Below are positions 56,502 to 64,000 of a stretch of DNA of 64,000 nt, piece by piece. Source of the stretch: Rhodopirellula halodulae (GTDB taxonomy: Bacteria > Planctomycetota > Planctomycetia > Pirellulales > Pirellulaceae); the NCBI RefSeq assembly GCF_020966775.1, contig NZ_JAJKFV010000030.1, positions 248,001 to 312,000 on the forward strand, written 5' to 3'. How positions within the stretch are numbered: the first letter of the stretch is position 1; each line of letters starts with the position of its first letter. The notes beneath the pieces were generated by a model. That model made no database searches. It was not told the origin of the DNA and saw nothing but the letters and a program-made list of their open reading frames with translations. Position numbers and translations under genes: made by a program.

Positions 56502-56989
56502 AAATCCGCAATCGCGAGACGAGCCAGCAAACCGAACTGAACATGACGAGCATGATTGACATCGTGTTCCTGTTGCTGATCTTCTTTGTGATGACGTTCA
56601 AAATCGTCGAGATGGAAGGTGACTTCAGCATCAAGATGCCTTTGGCGGGGCAAAGCAGCAGCAGTTTGGATCCGACGGATCTGCCACTCAAGTTGCGTTT
56701 GCGTTCCGACGCGACGGGATCGCTGGCTGGGATCGAACTGAACGACATTCAAATGGGAAGCGACCCGACCAGTTTCGATCAATTGCGAGCCAACGTGATC
56801 GGGTTGATCGGCTCGTCGACTCCGGTGGAAGTGGAAGCGGGGGAAGGACCCGAAATCGAGATCGATACGGATTACAACCTACGCTATGAGTACGTGATTC
56901 GAGCGATCACCGCGGTCAGTGGTTACAAAGACGGCGATCAGGTGGTCAAATTGATTGAAAAGATCAAGTTCGCAAAACCACGCCGCTGA
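56498..56989 (+). CDS. ExbD/TolR-type subunit 2
   Basis: 163 residues, ATG at 56498 overlapping the first exbD-like stop as ATGA. The helix NMTSMIDIVFLLLIFFVMTF (about 14-33) contains the conserved Asp of the proton path, and a periplasmic domain follows. Two unlike ExbD genes after one ExbB suggest a mixed complex. No TonB-like gene is nearby. Confidence 0.92.
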   Translation: MKIRNRETSQQTELNMTSMIDIVFLLLIFFVMTFKIVEMEGDFSIKMPLAGQSSSSLDPTDLPLKLRLRSDATGSLAGIELNDIQMGSDPTSFDQLRANVIGLIGSSTPVEVEAGEGPEIEIDTDYNLRYEYVIRAITAVSGYKDGDQVVKLIEKIKFAKPRR

Positions 56990-57122
56990 AGATGGATTCG
57001 CGTCGCACATTCGGTGCGTCTCGCCGAGTTCGCTCGACCGTTGCACCAGTGACGCCGCCAACGGAGTGAGTCCGGTTGGTTTTGCAGGCTTTCGCTGACC
57101 ACTGACCTGTTTCGATTCCGCC

Positions 57123-57857
57123 TTGATTCTGCTGCTGGACAATTACGATTCTTTCGTCCACAACGTGGCCCGGTATCTCCGAGTGGCCGCGCGCAGGAAC
57201 CGCACGGGCAACAATTTGCCGCTGGAACAGGAACCGGGCGCGGGACTGCAAACCAAAGTGGTGCGAAGCGACGCCTTGTCGGTCGACGAGATCGCGGCGA
57301 TGGCACCCAGTGCAATTGTGATCTCGCCGGGGCCCCACGGTCCCGAATCAGCGGGCTGTTCGCTGGAGGTCGTCCGAAAGCTGGCAGGACGGATTCCGAT
57401 TCTAGGAATCTGCCTGGGGCACCAGACGATCGCTGCCGCCTATGGTGCGAAGGTGGTGGTCGGACCTCCGATGCACGGCATGGCGATTCCCGTTCGTCAC
57501 CGCGGAGCCAGCGTTTTCGCTGGGCTTCCGTCAACCATTGATGTGGGACGGTATCACTCCTTGCGAGTCGATCGGTCCACGTTGCCCGATGGTTTGGAAG
57601 TGACCGCTTGGGCGGAGGATGATCCGGATTTGGTGATGGGCATCGCCGATCATCGACGTTGTGTTCATGGCGTGCAGTTCCACCCGGAGTCGCTGCTGAC
57701 TCAAGGCGGTTTGGCAATGCTCGAGCACTTCATCGGTTTGGCTCAACGTCACCAACCGGAGGAAGCCATGTCTCAACGAGAGTCACGCTTTCGCCGAGCC
57801 ACGCTTCCGACCGTCAGTATCTCTCCACCCAAAGTAGGCGGAGGGAAGCGACCATGA
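57123..57857 (+). CDS. Aminodeoxychorismate/anthranilate synthase glutamine amidotransferase
   Basis: 244 residues from a TTG at 57123, the only place the family start ILLLDNYDSFVHN can begin. Class I glutamine amidotransferase: nucleophile Cys97 in ICLGHQT and the pair His187/Glu189 in QFHPES. It releases ammonia from glutamine for its synthase partner. About 20 extra residues (22-42) interrupt the usual N-terminal lobe, and a 40-residue basic tail follows the domain. Two overlapping downstream genes belong to tetrahydromethanopterin synthesis, whose precursor is 4-aminobenzoate, so the PabA role is more likely than the TrpG one. Confidence 0.9.
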   Translation: MILLLDNYDSFVHNVARYLRVAARRNRTGNNLPLEQEPGAGLQTKVVRSDALSVDEIAAMAPSAIVISPGPHGPESAGCSLEVVRKLAGRIPILGICLGHQTIAAAYGAKVVVGPPMHGMAIPVRHRGASVFAGLPSTIDVGRYHSLRVDRSTLPDGLEVTAWAEDDPDLVMGIADHRRCVHGVQFHPESLLTQGGLAMLEHFIGLAQRHQPEEAMSQRESRFRRATLPTVSISPPKVGGGKRP

Positions 57858-58441
57858 TCTTGGAATCATTGATCACGACCGTGGATGCGGACGGGAACGT
57901 CAATCTTGCTCCGTTGGGACCGATCGTCGTTCCTTCGGATGCAGGCGAAGACCGTCCGGGTTTCTTGCTGCGCCCCTACGAGGGATCACGCACATGCAGC
58001 AATTTGTTGAGCACGGGTCACGGGGTGATTCATGTGGTCGATGACGCGTTGTTAGTTGCCCGCACGGCGATCGGCAAAGTGGATGCGGTTCCTTTGGTGC
58101 AACCGGTCGACGGCTTGGAAGTCAGCCACGTGCGTTTGAAGGATTGTCACCGGTGGTTTGCGATACGAGTCACGGAATATGGCGGCGAACCGCCCCGGCA
58201 CGAGATGGTCGCCGAGTGTTTGCGTTCCGGACTCGTTCGACCGTTTTTCGGTTTCAATCGAGCAAAGCATGCCGTGATCGAAGCCGCCGTTGCGGCGACC
58301 CGGTTGCACTTGCTGCCCGCAGAGGAGGTCCAGGAAGAACTGCGGAGAGCCGAGGTCGCGATCGAGAAAACCGGCGGTCCTGATGAACTCGAAGCACTGC
58401 GTCTGATTCAGCAACACGTCCAAACATTCGCGAATTCATGA
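57854..58441 (+). CDS. DUF447 family protein (tetrahydromethanopterin-linked)
   Basis: 195 residues from the ATG at 57854, which overlaps the pabA-like stop as ATGA. The N-terminus LESLITTVDADGNVNLAPLGPI matches the flavin-binding-like DUF447 family found with H4MPT genes in methanogens and in C1-metabolising bacteria. The precise reaction is not established. It overlaps the next gene as ATGA as well. Confidence 0.88.
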   Translation: MILESLITTVDADGNVNLAPLGPIVVPSDAGEDRPGFLLRPYEGSRTCSNLLSTGHGVIHVVDDALLVARTAIGKVDAVPLVQPVDGLEVSHVRLKDCHRWFAIRVTEYGGEPPRHEMVAECLRSGLVRPFFGFNRAKHAVIEAAVAATRLHLLPAEEVQEELRRAEVAIEKTGGPDELEALRLIQQHVQTFANS

Positions 58442-59385
58442 GCGTGGTCGTTCAAACCGGTGCGCGACTTCATTTTGGGTTGCTCGACGTGGCATCCCCA
58501 TTCGGCGGCTGCGGAGTAATGCTGGACGGCCCCCTGACGCGCGTGCGAATCTCCCAGTCTGATCGGTTGAGCTTTCCCCAACGGCACGCCTCTCGAATCG
58601 AAGGCATTTTGAAACGGATGCAGGAGCTGCGCGGGGCCGAGGGGCCGCCGAAAGTCTGCATTGAGGTGCTTGATGCCGCGCCGCCGCACCATGGTTTGGG
58701 AAGCGGCACGCAGTTGTCTCTGGCAATATCGTTGGCACTGTTGATCGAGACCTCGTGTGAAACCGTGGCTCGTGACGACGTGTTGTACTTGGCCGATCGA
58801 GGCAAACGCAGTGCCGTTGGAACCCATGGATTCTTCGATCCAGGTTTTATCGCGGAAGGCATGAGTTCTCATGCATTGAAGCCGGCTGCATTGAATCCGA
58901 TCGATAGGCATCTGCTGATGCCGGCCGACTGGCGCGTTGGTATCGTGCTGATGGATGAACAACCAACGGTCAGCGGTGATGACGAACAGGACCAGTTTGA
59001 CGCTCTACGGCGTGCGACCGAAGCTGAACGAACCCAGTTGGTCGAGTTGCTTGCGAAGGGAATGATTCCGGCGATCCAACAATCTGACTTTCGACACTTC
59101 GCCGATGCTCTGACTGCCTACAACCGCGCAAGCGGCGAGTTGTTTGCTCCGGTTCAGGGCGGACCCTACAACGGGGCCGCCACCGCGAAGCTTATCGCCG
59201 ACCTGCAACATGCGGGCTATCAGGGTGTCGGCCAAAGCAGTTGGGGCCCCGGCGTGTTTTTATGGTTCGAAAGTCAAGAAGACGCATTCGCGGCGGAGGA
59301 CGATTGGTCGAAACGATTTCCGGGAACGCGGCTTTTGATTCAAACGCCACTCCGTGAACGCTATCCAATCAAGCGTTTGTCGTGA
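58438..59385 (+). CDS. Beta-ribofuranosylaminobenzene 5'-phosphate synthase (beta-RFAP synthase)
   Basis: 315 residues, ATG at 58438 overlapping the DUF447 stop as ATGA. It makes beta-RFAP from 4-aminobenzoate and phosphoribosyl pyrophosphate, releasing CO2 and pyrophosphate, the first committed step of methanopterin synthesis. Family signs: QTGARLHFGLLDV at the start, the GHMP-like loop PPHHGLGSGTQLS (82-94), and GKRSAVGTHGFF. Planctomycetes are known to carry H4MPT-linked C1 genes; this operon supports that the cofactor is made by this organism. Confidence 0.93.
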   Translation: MSVVVQTGARLHFGLLDVASPFGGCGVMLDGPLTRVRISQSDRLSFPQRHASRIEGILKRMQELRGAEGPPKVCIEVLDAAPPHHGLGSGTQLSLAISLALLIETSCETVARDDVLYLADRGKRSAVGTHGFFDPGFIAEGMSSHALKPAALNPIDRHLLMPADWRVGIVLMDEQPTVSGDDEQDQFDALRRATEAERTQLVELLAKGMIPAIQQSDFRHFADALTAYNRASGELFAPVQGGPYNGAATAKLIADLQHAGYQGVGQSSWGPGVFLWFESQEDAFAAEDDWSKRFPGTRLLIQTPLRERYPIKRLS

Positions 59386-59519
59386 CGCTTTGGATCGTTG
59401 GTGTCTTGCTTTGAATCGAAGAAGTCACGGACAGTGCCGGCAGAGTTCTTGGCCCCACGTGGGTCAAACGTGCAACTGGCACCTCACTTGACGATCGCTC
59501 AGCATCATTGATGCTTGAG

Positions 59520-59882
59520 CTATTGATAGCGAGCCCGAACTTCTGGGAGCGGATATTCGGTCACGTCTCGATCGTTTTCCGTTTCGATGATCTCCCACAA
59601 CCGACGGTAACCACGAGTGACCAGGTCGATCATGTCGGCGGCGTGCTTCGGATCCAACTCGGACAATCGAAAGGGGCCGTCAGCTTCGATCTCATCAAAC
59701 CGTTCGTCTCGGATGCATTGCGACAAGACTGGATTGCAACGCAAGTGACGCTCGGGAGCGACATGGAGTTTTTCAGGATCCAAGTGTCCAATCACGAATC
59801 GAAGATAGAGGTCACTTTCGACGATTGACGTGACGTCCCCGCCACAGACATCGCACCGATAGCCTTCATCACACTTGGCCAA
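59520..59882 (-). CDS. Small protein with zinc-ribbon-like N-terminus, unknown function
   Basis: 120 residues from a TTG at 59882. This start is supported by an AAGGAG 6 bases upstream and by the absence of any in-frame ATG or GTG before the preceding stop. The N-terminus CDEGYRCDVCGGD places cysteines as in a zinc ribbon; two more Cys follow near LRCNPVLSQC. The C-terminal half is acidic and helical. It lies 26 bases after the FtsK-like gene on the same strand. Confidence 0.75.
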   Translation of the reverse strand: MAKCDEGYRCDVCGGDVTSIVESDLYLRFVIGHLDPEKLHVAPERHLRCNPVLSQCIRDERFDEIEADGPFRLSELDPKHAADMIDLVTRGYRRLWEIIETENDRDVTEYPLPEVRARYQ

Positions 59883-59888
59883 TGTGGA

Positions 59889-59894
59889 CTCCTT
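59889..59894 (-). promoter_or_regulatory. Shine-Dalgarno deciding a TTG start
   Basis: Read on the minus strand this is AAGGAG, 6 bases before the TTG at 59882. It settles an otherwise uncertain start. Confidence 0.75.
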
Positions 59895-59908
59895 GAGCCA
59901 ACGGAATG

Positions 59909-62900
59909 CTAGGAGTTTGTTTGCGATTCAGAGTTCGCTTGTAGGGTGAGGCATTCGCCCGCGGTGGGCAAAACGCACAATCGGAATTTCGTTGTTCGGC
60001 CATCCGAATCATCGTACAGAATCATCGTCGCAGCCGACAGATCCGACGCGGCCGGCGAGTCAATCAACAAGGATGAGTCGCCGGCATTCAACGGACCCAC
60101 GATCCGTAGTTCCAAATCATGGTGACTTTGTCGTGGCAGCCAGCGACCGAGCGTTTCGGCGGAGGGCAGCGTTAGAATCGTGAAGACGTTGACCGCGGGA
60201 CCTTCCCGAAGGACGGTTTGCAACGCGTCGCAGCCGGTGATTTTTGATGCAGAATCCAATGAGAATCCCATGGAATCCGACTGCCGCAGGTCCCGAAAAC
60301 GATCGAGCCCGTCGAGGAGAATCACGACCGGTGCATCGTCATTCTCGGGCAACCCTTGTAGTGGCTGGATCACGTCGTTCGATTCTTCGGACGCAACGAG
60401 GTTTCCACCATCCAAGCTGAATGCGGTCGACGGTGAGGATTGGGTCGCGTCCGTGGCGCCGGATGGGTTACCAAGTCGCCGATTGACGAAATGAGAGAGC
60501 TGCACCATCGCGGGTTCCGCATCCCGCGGCCGCAAAAGTTCGTTGCCGATCTGTTTTTCCATCAACCACTGGGATGCCGACTCGCCCTCCTCCGCCCTCG
60601 CACCATCGAACAACAGGAAATGCGTCTCGGGCGAGTGCGTTCTCGCGGTGACGAGCAGGCTGGCCAGCAAACTGGGGCGGTTGCGAGCACCGACGACGAT
60701 CAATGCGTTGCGTCCCGTTGTGGGTTGCAATCGCAAGCCGCAGGGCGGGCCAAGTTCGACGGCTTCGCCCAACAAGCCGACGAAACGATCGGTGGCAGAG
60801 GATGATTCGATTGTCTGCTGCGCCATTTCTGCGGTGAACCGGCCAGGACGATTGCCTTCGAACACGACGGCAGGTCCCAATTCACGTTGCCAGTTTTCAT
60901 CTCGTTGAACAATTTGTTCCAGCAAGTCCGACTGTTGTGCAGAATCCAGGTAAGCAACTTGGAACGGCTGGTTGCCTTCGATCAAACCGCTTTCGTCATT
61001 GTAAATCGCTTCCCCGGGGCGTGAGATCAGGCGGGCGGCGGTGTTGTCGTCCGACAGGATCAAGGCGGCGTCCGATTCGCTGCACTGCATTGCGATTCGA
61101 ACGGCCATTTGTCCCAGCGTGGCTCGTGGTAAGCTGTTCGCTCCGGCCAGTGATTGGCTGCTGAGAACGATGTGAATCCCGAACGAGCGGCCTTGGCGAA
61201 CCAATCGATCCAGCAATGTGGTGCAGTCTGCTGCTAGCGTGTCGTCTCGCGTGAAGAGTTCTTGAAATTCATCGACAACCAACATGATTCGCGGCATGAC
61301 CTTTTCTGGTCGCACGTTTCGGTAAGCCTCCAACTCCTGAACCCCGGCTTCTCGGAACAGCTCGCCTCGAGTGCTGAGTTCAGTGTCCAATCGCTGCAGC
61401 ACGCTGCGTCCAAATTCACGTTCGCTTTCGATGCCAATCACGCGAGCGTGAGGCAGCCGTGAATCGGCGTAGATCTTGAACTCGACGCCTTTCTTAAAGT
61501 CCAGCAAATAGAATTGCAGCTCGTCCGGAGTGTACTGTGCCGCGCCGGAGGTCACGATGCTGTGCAGGAGGGTGCTCTTACCGGAACCGGTTTTGCCTGC
61601 GATAAGAACATGTTGGCGGACGCCTTCGCCCAGAGTAAGCGTTCGGTTACGCCCCGCACCGGAGCTGCCAATGGTGATCGCGAGTCCGTCGGAGGCGCTG
61701 TGGGTTGCTTCGCCACTCGGCATTCGGCCGTCGGGGAACAACGACAGCAATGGCACGACGACCTGGGCGGCTTCTTGTGCTTGACGTCCAATCCGATGGA
61801 TCAATGCGGACCGGTCTTGCGGCATCGGTTCGGGGGCCGGCCAAAACTCAAACTCGTCCAAGCCAGCGTTGAGCAGACGCCAGTGTCCGGCGGTCACGCC
61901 TTCATCGAGCAAACGAACTCGTTGACGGGATCCGATTGGGATGATTCCGTCCTCAGCAGGTGCAGGGTCCGAGCCGAGGGTGGATCTTTCCAAACCATCG
62001 AAGGCCACTGAAGGATCCTTTCGCAACTTTTCTTCGCCGGAGTCCAAACCCAGTTCGCCGTACTTGATCCGAAGGAGGTTCGGATGATCGAACATCGGCA
62101 TGTCGGCCGGCCATTCGTGTTTGCTGTCGACCACCAAAATCACAAACACGCCACATCGGATGCCGCTGCGAATTAGCGAATTGAGATGTGCATACGATTC
62201 ACGAGAAAGCCCATCGGGAAAGCCGACTGCGGAAATTGCTTCGTAGGGCTGAGCCAATGAGCCCGCCACCGCGTTGTAGTCTTCCAGTCGTTCGTACTCG
62301 TCCCGCAGGCAAGACTGCAAAACGTTTTCCGCGTGATGGCTGATCTCAGCAATACGAGCGGTGATCTGATCTCCGTTGGTCCAGACTCGATGATGGATCA
62401 AGTTTGGATCGAAATCAGCGAGGGCGAGGAAGCTGGAAAAGTTCTGGCCGCGACCCGCCGGATCAATCAACGTCACGTGGGCTTTCCCCGGCGGGGCCGC
62501 GCTGAGCAGACGCCAGAGCAATTGGTGAGCGATCTTTAAGCCGTCTTCGACATGGGCAGTGGGGGCTTCGATGATCACGCCACTGTGTTGCCGACGATGC
62601 ATGGCAATCGGCATCGTGTCCGGCACCGCGAGCTGATCCAAAATTCGTGGTTTGGCTGTCCGGTTGTTAGTCGCCCCGTTTTGGGCAGCCCCGTTTTTGG
62701 TCGCAGAGTGATCGTGTGCGGACGGTTGCTCCAGTCCCAAGGCGGAATCGAACTGCCTCTTCAGACGCTGGCCTAAGCGAAGCGAACCCAACGGCAAGAA
62801 GTCCAAGCTTGCGTGAACAGGTGGTGGGTCCGTCAGCAATTCGTCCCAGTGTGGGTAGCGGTACTCAACCAAATCGTTCGCGGCCATGATCCGGGTCATC

Positions 62901-64000
62901 CCGCGTTGCAAACCGTTTTCCAGTCGGCTGGCCAGCGATTCGAGCGTGTGTTGATGCTGCTGCGCGACCGCTTGCAATGTTTGGCCCGCCGCGGCGTCGG
63001 ATTGAGAGAGCTTTTGATTGATCTGCGTAGCGGTCTGGTCCGCTCGTTCTCGCATCGTTCGTTGCAGCTCCTCAAAGCCGCTTCGGAACTGGGTGTCAAT
63101 TCGTAGCAATTGCTCTTTGAGACGTGTCTCTTCCGCCTGTTGCTTCGCGGCAAGATCGTTCCGTGCCGTTTGAAGTTGTTTGGCTTGCCAACTTTTGGCT
63201 TCTTTTACGTGACTGTCACGCTGTTGCACCAATTCTTGCGACGCTTTCTTTGCGGCGGCGGTTGATATTCGTTTGGCATGTTGGACGGCGTCTTGGGAAG
63301 TCAACCGATTCCGCTCAGTCACGGGGTGCAGCGATCGAGTCATGCGGCGCAGTGGCCACATCAAAATCAGGTAGCAAGTGAAGCCGATCAGACCCGACAC
63401 AACGACGCTGCCGATCAGGTAATGGATGAGCGGTTCCGCCCGCATCAAGATCGACGTGCCAGCGAAGATCAGCAACAGAAACGCCACCAAGCTCGGCAGG
63501 TAGTAAACCGCGTCGACAACGTGGGCTGCAAATCCCGTTTGCATCTCTGCGACGGTGCTCTTGAGACGTCGGTTTTGTCGTCGAATCAGTTCGACCGAGT
63601 CAACGACGCTCTCGGGACGCGTTTCGCCAAATTCCGAATAGAGATCTTTCGGCGTTTGGACATCGAGCAACCGATTCAACCGGCGAATCGTCAGCGCTCT
63701 CGCCCACTCAATGTCCGCATCGGATTCCGCCAAAGCTTCGTCGAGTTGCTGGTGCTCTTTCTTGGCAAGCTTTTTCGGCTGGTCTTTGCGAGCGTCGTAT
63801 TGGCTTTGGACAGCGATCAAACGCTTCTCGACTTTGCCATTGATGGCGGCTTCTTCCTCGGCCAACTGGCGGCGAAACTTGGCGGAGCAGCGACGCAGCT
63901 CGTCGCGTGTTTTCAAGGTGGCCTGTTCGTAGGCTTCGATGGCCTTTTCTTGAGCCACATCCCACTGTTTGAGCGTGCTGAGACGATCGGCGTTGCAGTT
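59909..64000 (-). CDS. Large FtsK/EccC-like ATPase, N-terminus beyond window
   Basis: 1363 residues are visible and the frame is open to the window edge; a GTG at 63958 is in frame but not needed. An N-terminal coiled-coil-prone region is followed by two membrane segments (coded about 63370-63520), another coiled coil, and three ATPase-like modules. The middle module is intact, with Walker A GKTGSGKST (61573-61599) and Walker B MLVVDEFQELF (61255-61290). The first (PAGRGQNF in place of Walker A) and the third (VVGARNRPS, later VVILLDGLDRF) look degenerate. This layout recalls EccC of type VII secretion as well as FtsK/SpoIIIE pumps; which it is cannot be told here. Confidence 0.85.
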   Translation of the reverse strand, partial: NCNADRLSTLKQWDVAQEKAIEAYEQATLKTRDELRRCSAKFRRQLAEEEAAINGKVEKRLIAVQSQYDARKDQPKKLAKKEHQQLDEALAESDADIEWARALTIRRLNRLLDVQTPKDLYSEFGETRPESVVDSVELIRRQNRRLKSTVAEMQTGFAAHVVDAVYYLPSLVAFLLLIFAGTSILMRAEPLIHYLIGSVVVSGLIGFTCYLILMWPLRRMTRSLHPVTERNRLTSQDAVQHAKRISTAAAKKASQELVQQRDSHVKEAKSWQAKQLQTARNDLAAKQQAEETRLKEQLLRIDTQFRSGFEELQRTMRERADQTATQINQKLSQSDAAAGQTLQAVAQQHQHTLESLASRLENGLQRGMTRIMAANDLVEYRYPHWDELLTDPPPVHASLDFLPLGSLRLGQRLKRQFDSALGLEQPSAHDHSATKNGAAQNGATNNRTAKPRILDQLAVPDTMPIAMHRRQHSGVIIEAPTAHVEDGLKIAHQLLWRLLSAAPPGKAHVTLIDPAGRGQNFSSFLALADFDPNLIHHRVWTNGDQITARIAEISHHAENVLQSCLRDEYERLEDYNAVAGSLAQPYEAISAVGFPDGLSRESYAHLNSLIRSGIRCGVFVILVVDSKHEWPADMPMFDHPNLLRIKYGELGLDSGEEKLRKDPSVAFDGLERSTLGSDPAPAEDGIIPIGSRQRVRLLDEGVTAGHWRLLNAGLDEFEFWPAPEPMPQDRSALIHRIGRQAQEAAQVVVPLLSLFPDGRMPSGEATHSASDGLAITIGSSGAGRNRTLTLGEGVRQHVLIAGKTGSGKSTLLHSIVTSGAAQYTPDELQFYLLDFKKGVEFKIYADSRLPHARVIGIESEREFGRSVLQRLDTELSTRGELFREAGVQELEAYRNVRPEKVMPRIMLVVDEFQELFTRDDTLAADCTTLLDRLVRQGRSFGIHIVLSSQSLAGANSLPRATLGQMAVRIAMQCSESDAALILSDDNTAARLISRPGEAIYNDESGLIEGNQPFQVAYLDSAQQSDLLEQIVQRDENWQRELGPAVVFEGNRPGRFTAEMAQQTIESSSATDRFVGLLGEAVELGPPCGLRLQPTTGRNALIVVGARNRPSLLASLLVTARTHSPETHFLLFDGARAEEGESASQWLMEKQIGNELLRPRDAEPAMVQLSHFVNRRLGNPSGATDATQSSPSTAFSLDGGNLVASEESNDVIQPLQGLPENDDAPVVILLDGLDRFRDLRQSDSMGFSLDSASKITGCDALQTVLREGPAVNVFTILTLPSAETLGRWLPRQSHHDLELRIVGPLNAGDSSLLIDSPAASDLSAATMILYDDSDGRTTKFRLCVLPTAGECLTLQANSESQTNS

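Overview
The window looks like a chromosomal segment of a planctomycete in the Pirellulaceae, most likely Rhodopirellula or a close relative. Four things point there: giant secreted proteins, one with the N-terminal 'RRLLAAD' motif followed by a dockerin-like segment; a Planctomycetes-type membrane-dehydrogenase/HEAT/heme protein; a tetrahydromethanopterin (H4MPT) biosynthesis operon in a bacterium; and a lysine-rich leucine-rich-repeat protein beside a Hanks-type kinase. Shine-Dalgarno sequences are mostly weak, and many genes are joined by 4-nt ATGA/GTGA overlaps. I saw no rRNA, tRNA, transposase or CRISPR array.

Layout. 1-9471 (+): the 3' part of a giant RHS/YD-repeat surface protein, truncated by the window edge. 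10126-12738 (+): secreted S9 peptidase. 12739-13737: gene-free block of REP-like palindromes and direct repeats. 17838-13738 (-): four-gene run sufU-sufS-xseA-kelch, each junction a 4-nt overlap or adjacent. 22141-18063 (-): exopolysaccharide genes (Wzz-like chain-length protein, GT4 glycosyltransferase, polysaccharide deacetylase). 25480-22860 (-): cation/proton antiporter with an RCK-like tail, coupled to a small membrane protein. 26035-27280 (-): small secreted, GNAT and PDZ proteins. 32236-27452 (-): giant dockerin-bearing, Ig/TIG-like repeat protein. 36326-32404 (-): LRR protein, Ser/Thr kinase with a pseudo-receiver, proC, and a 79-aa protein. 37035-36451 (-): pyroglutamyl peptidase. 39278-37257 (-): outer-membrane beta-barrel protein with a strong Shine-Dalgarno sequence and a terminator.

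40032-44554: DUF2237 protein, YjbQ (-), a strongly framed 74-aa unknown gene (promoter, long leader, strong terminator), and a U32 peptidase. 46209-44716 (-): DUF4130-UdgX fusion. 47991-46225 (-): Nramp-like transporter lacking the canonical metal-site motifs. 48366-53249 (+): FG-GAP/dehydrogenase/HEAT/cytochrome c protein. 54233-53265 (-) SMP-30-like and 54644-54387 (-) DUF4404. 55159-56989 (+): ExbB-ExbD-ExbD operon. 57123-59385 (+): pabA-DUF447-beta-RFAP synthase operon, which would supply and use 4-aminobenzoate for H4MPT. 64000-59520 (-): a large FtsK/EccC-like ATPase, cut by the window edge, and a small zinc-ribbon-like protein with a well-supported TTG start.

The clearest functional groups are Fe-S cluster assembly, exopolysaccharide synthesis, energised outer-membrane transport, and archaeal-type C1 cofactor synthesis. 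The least explained parts are the RHS tip, the repeat unit of the giant dockerin protein, the 74-aa transcription unit, the gene-free stretch near 22.5 kb, and the FtsK-like gene and its small partner.
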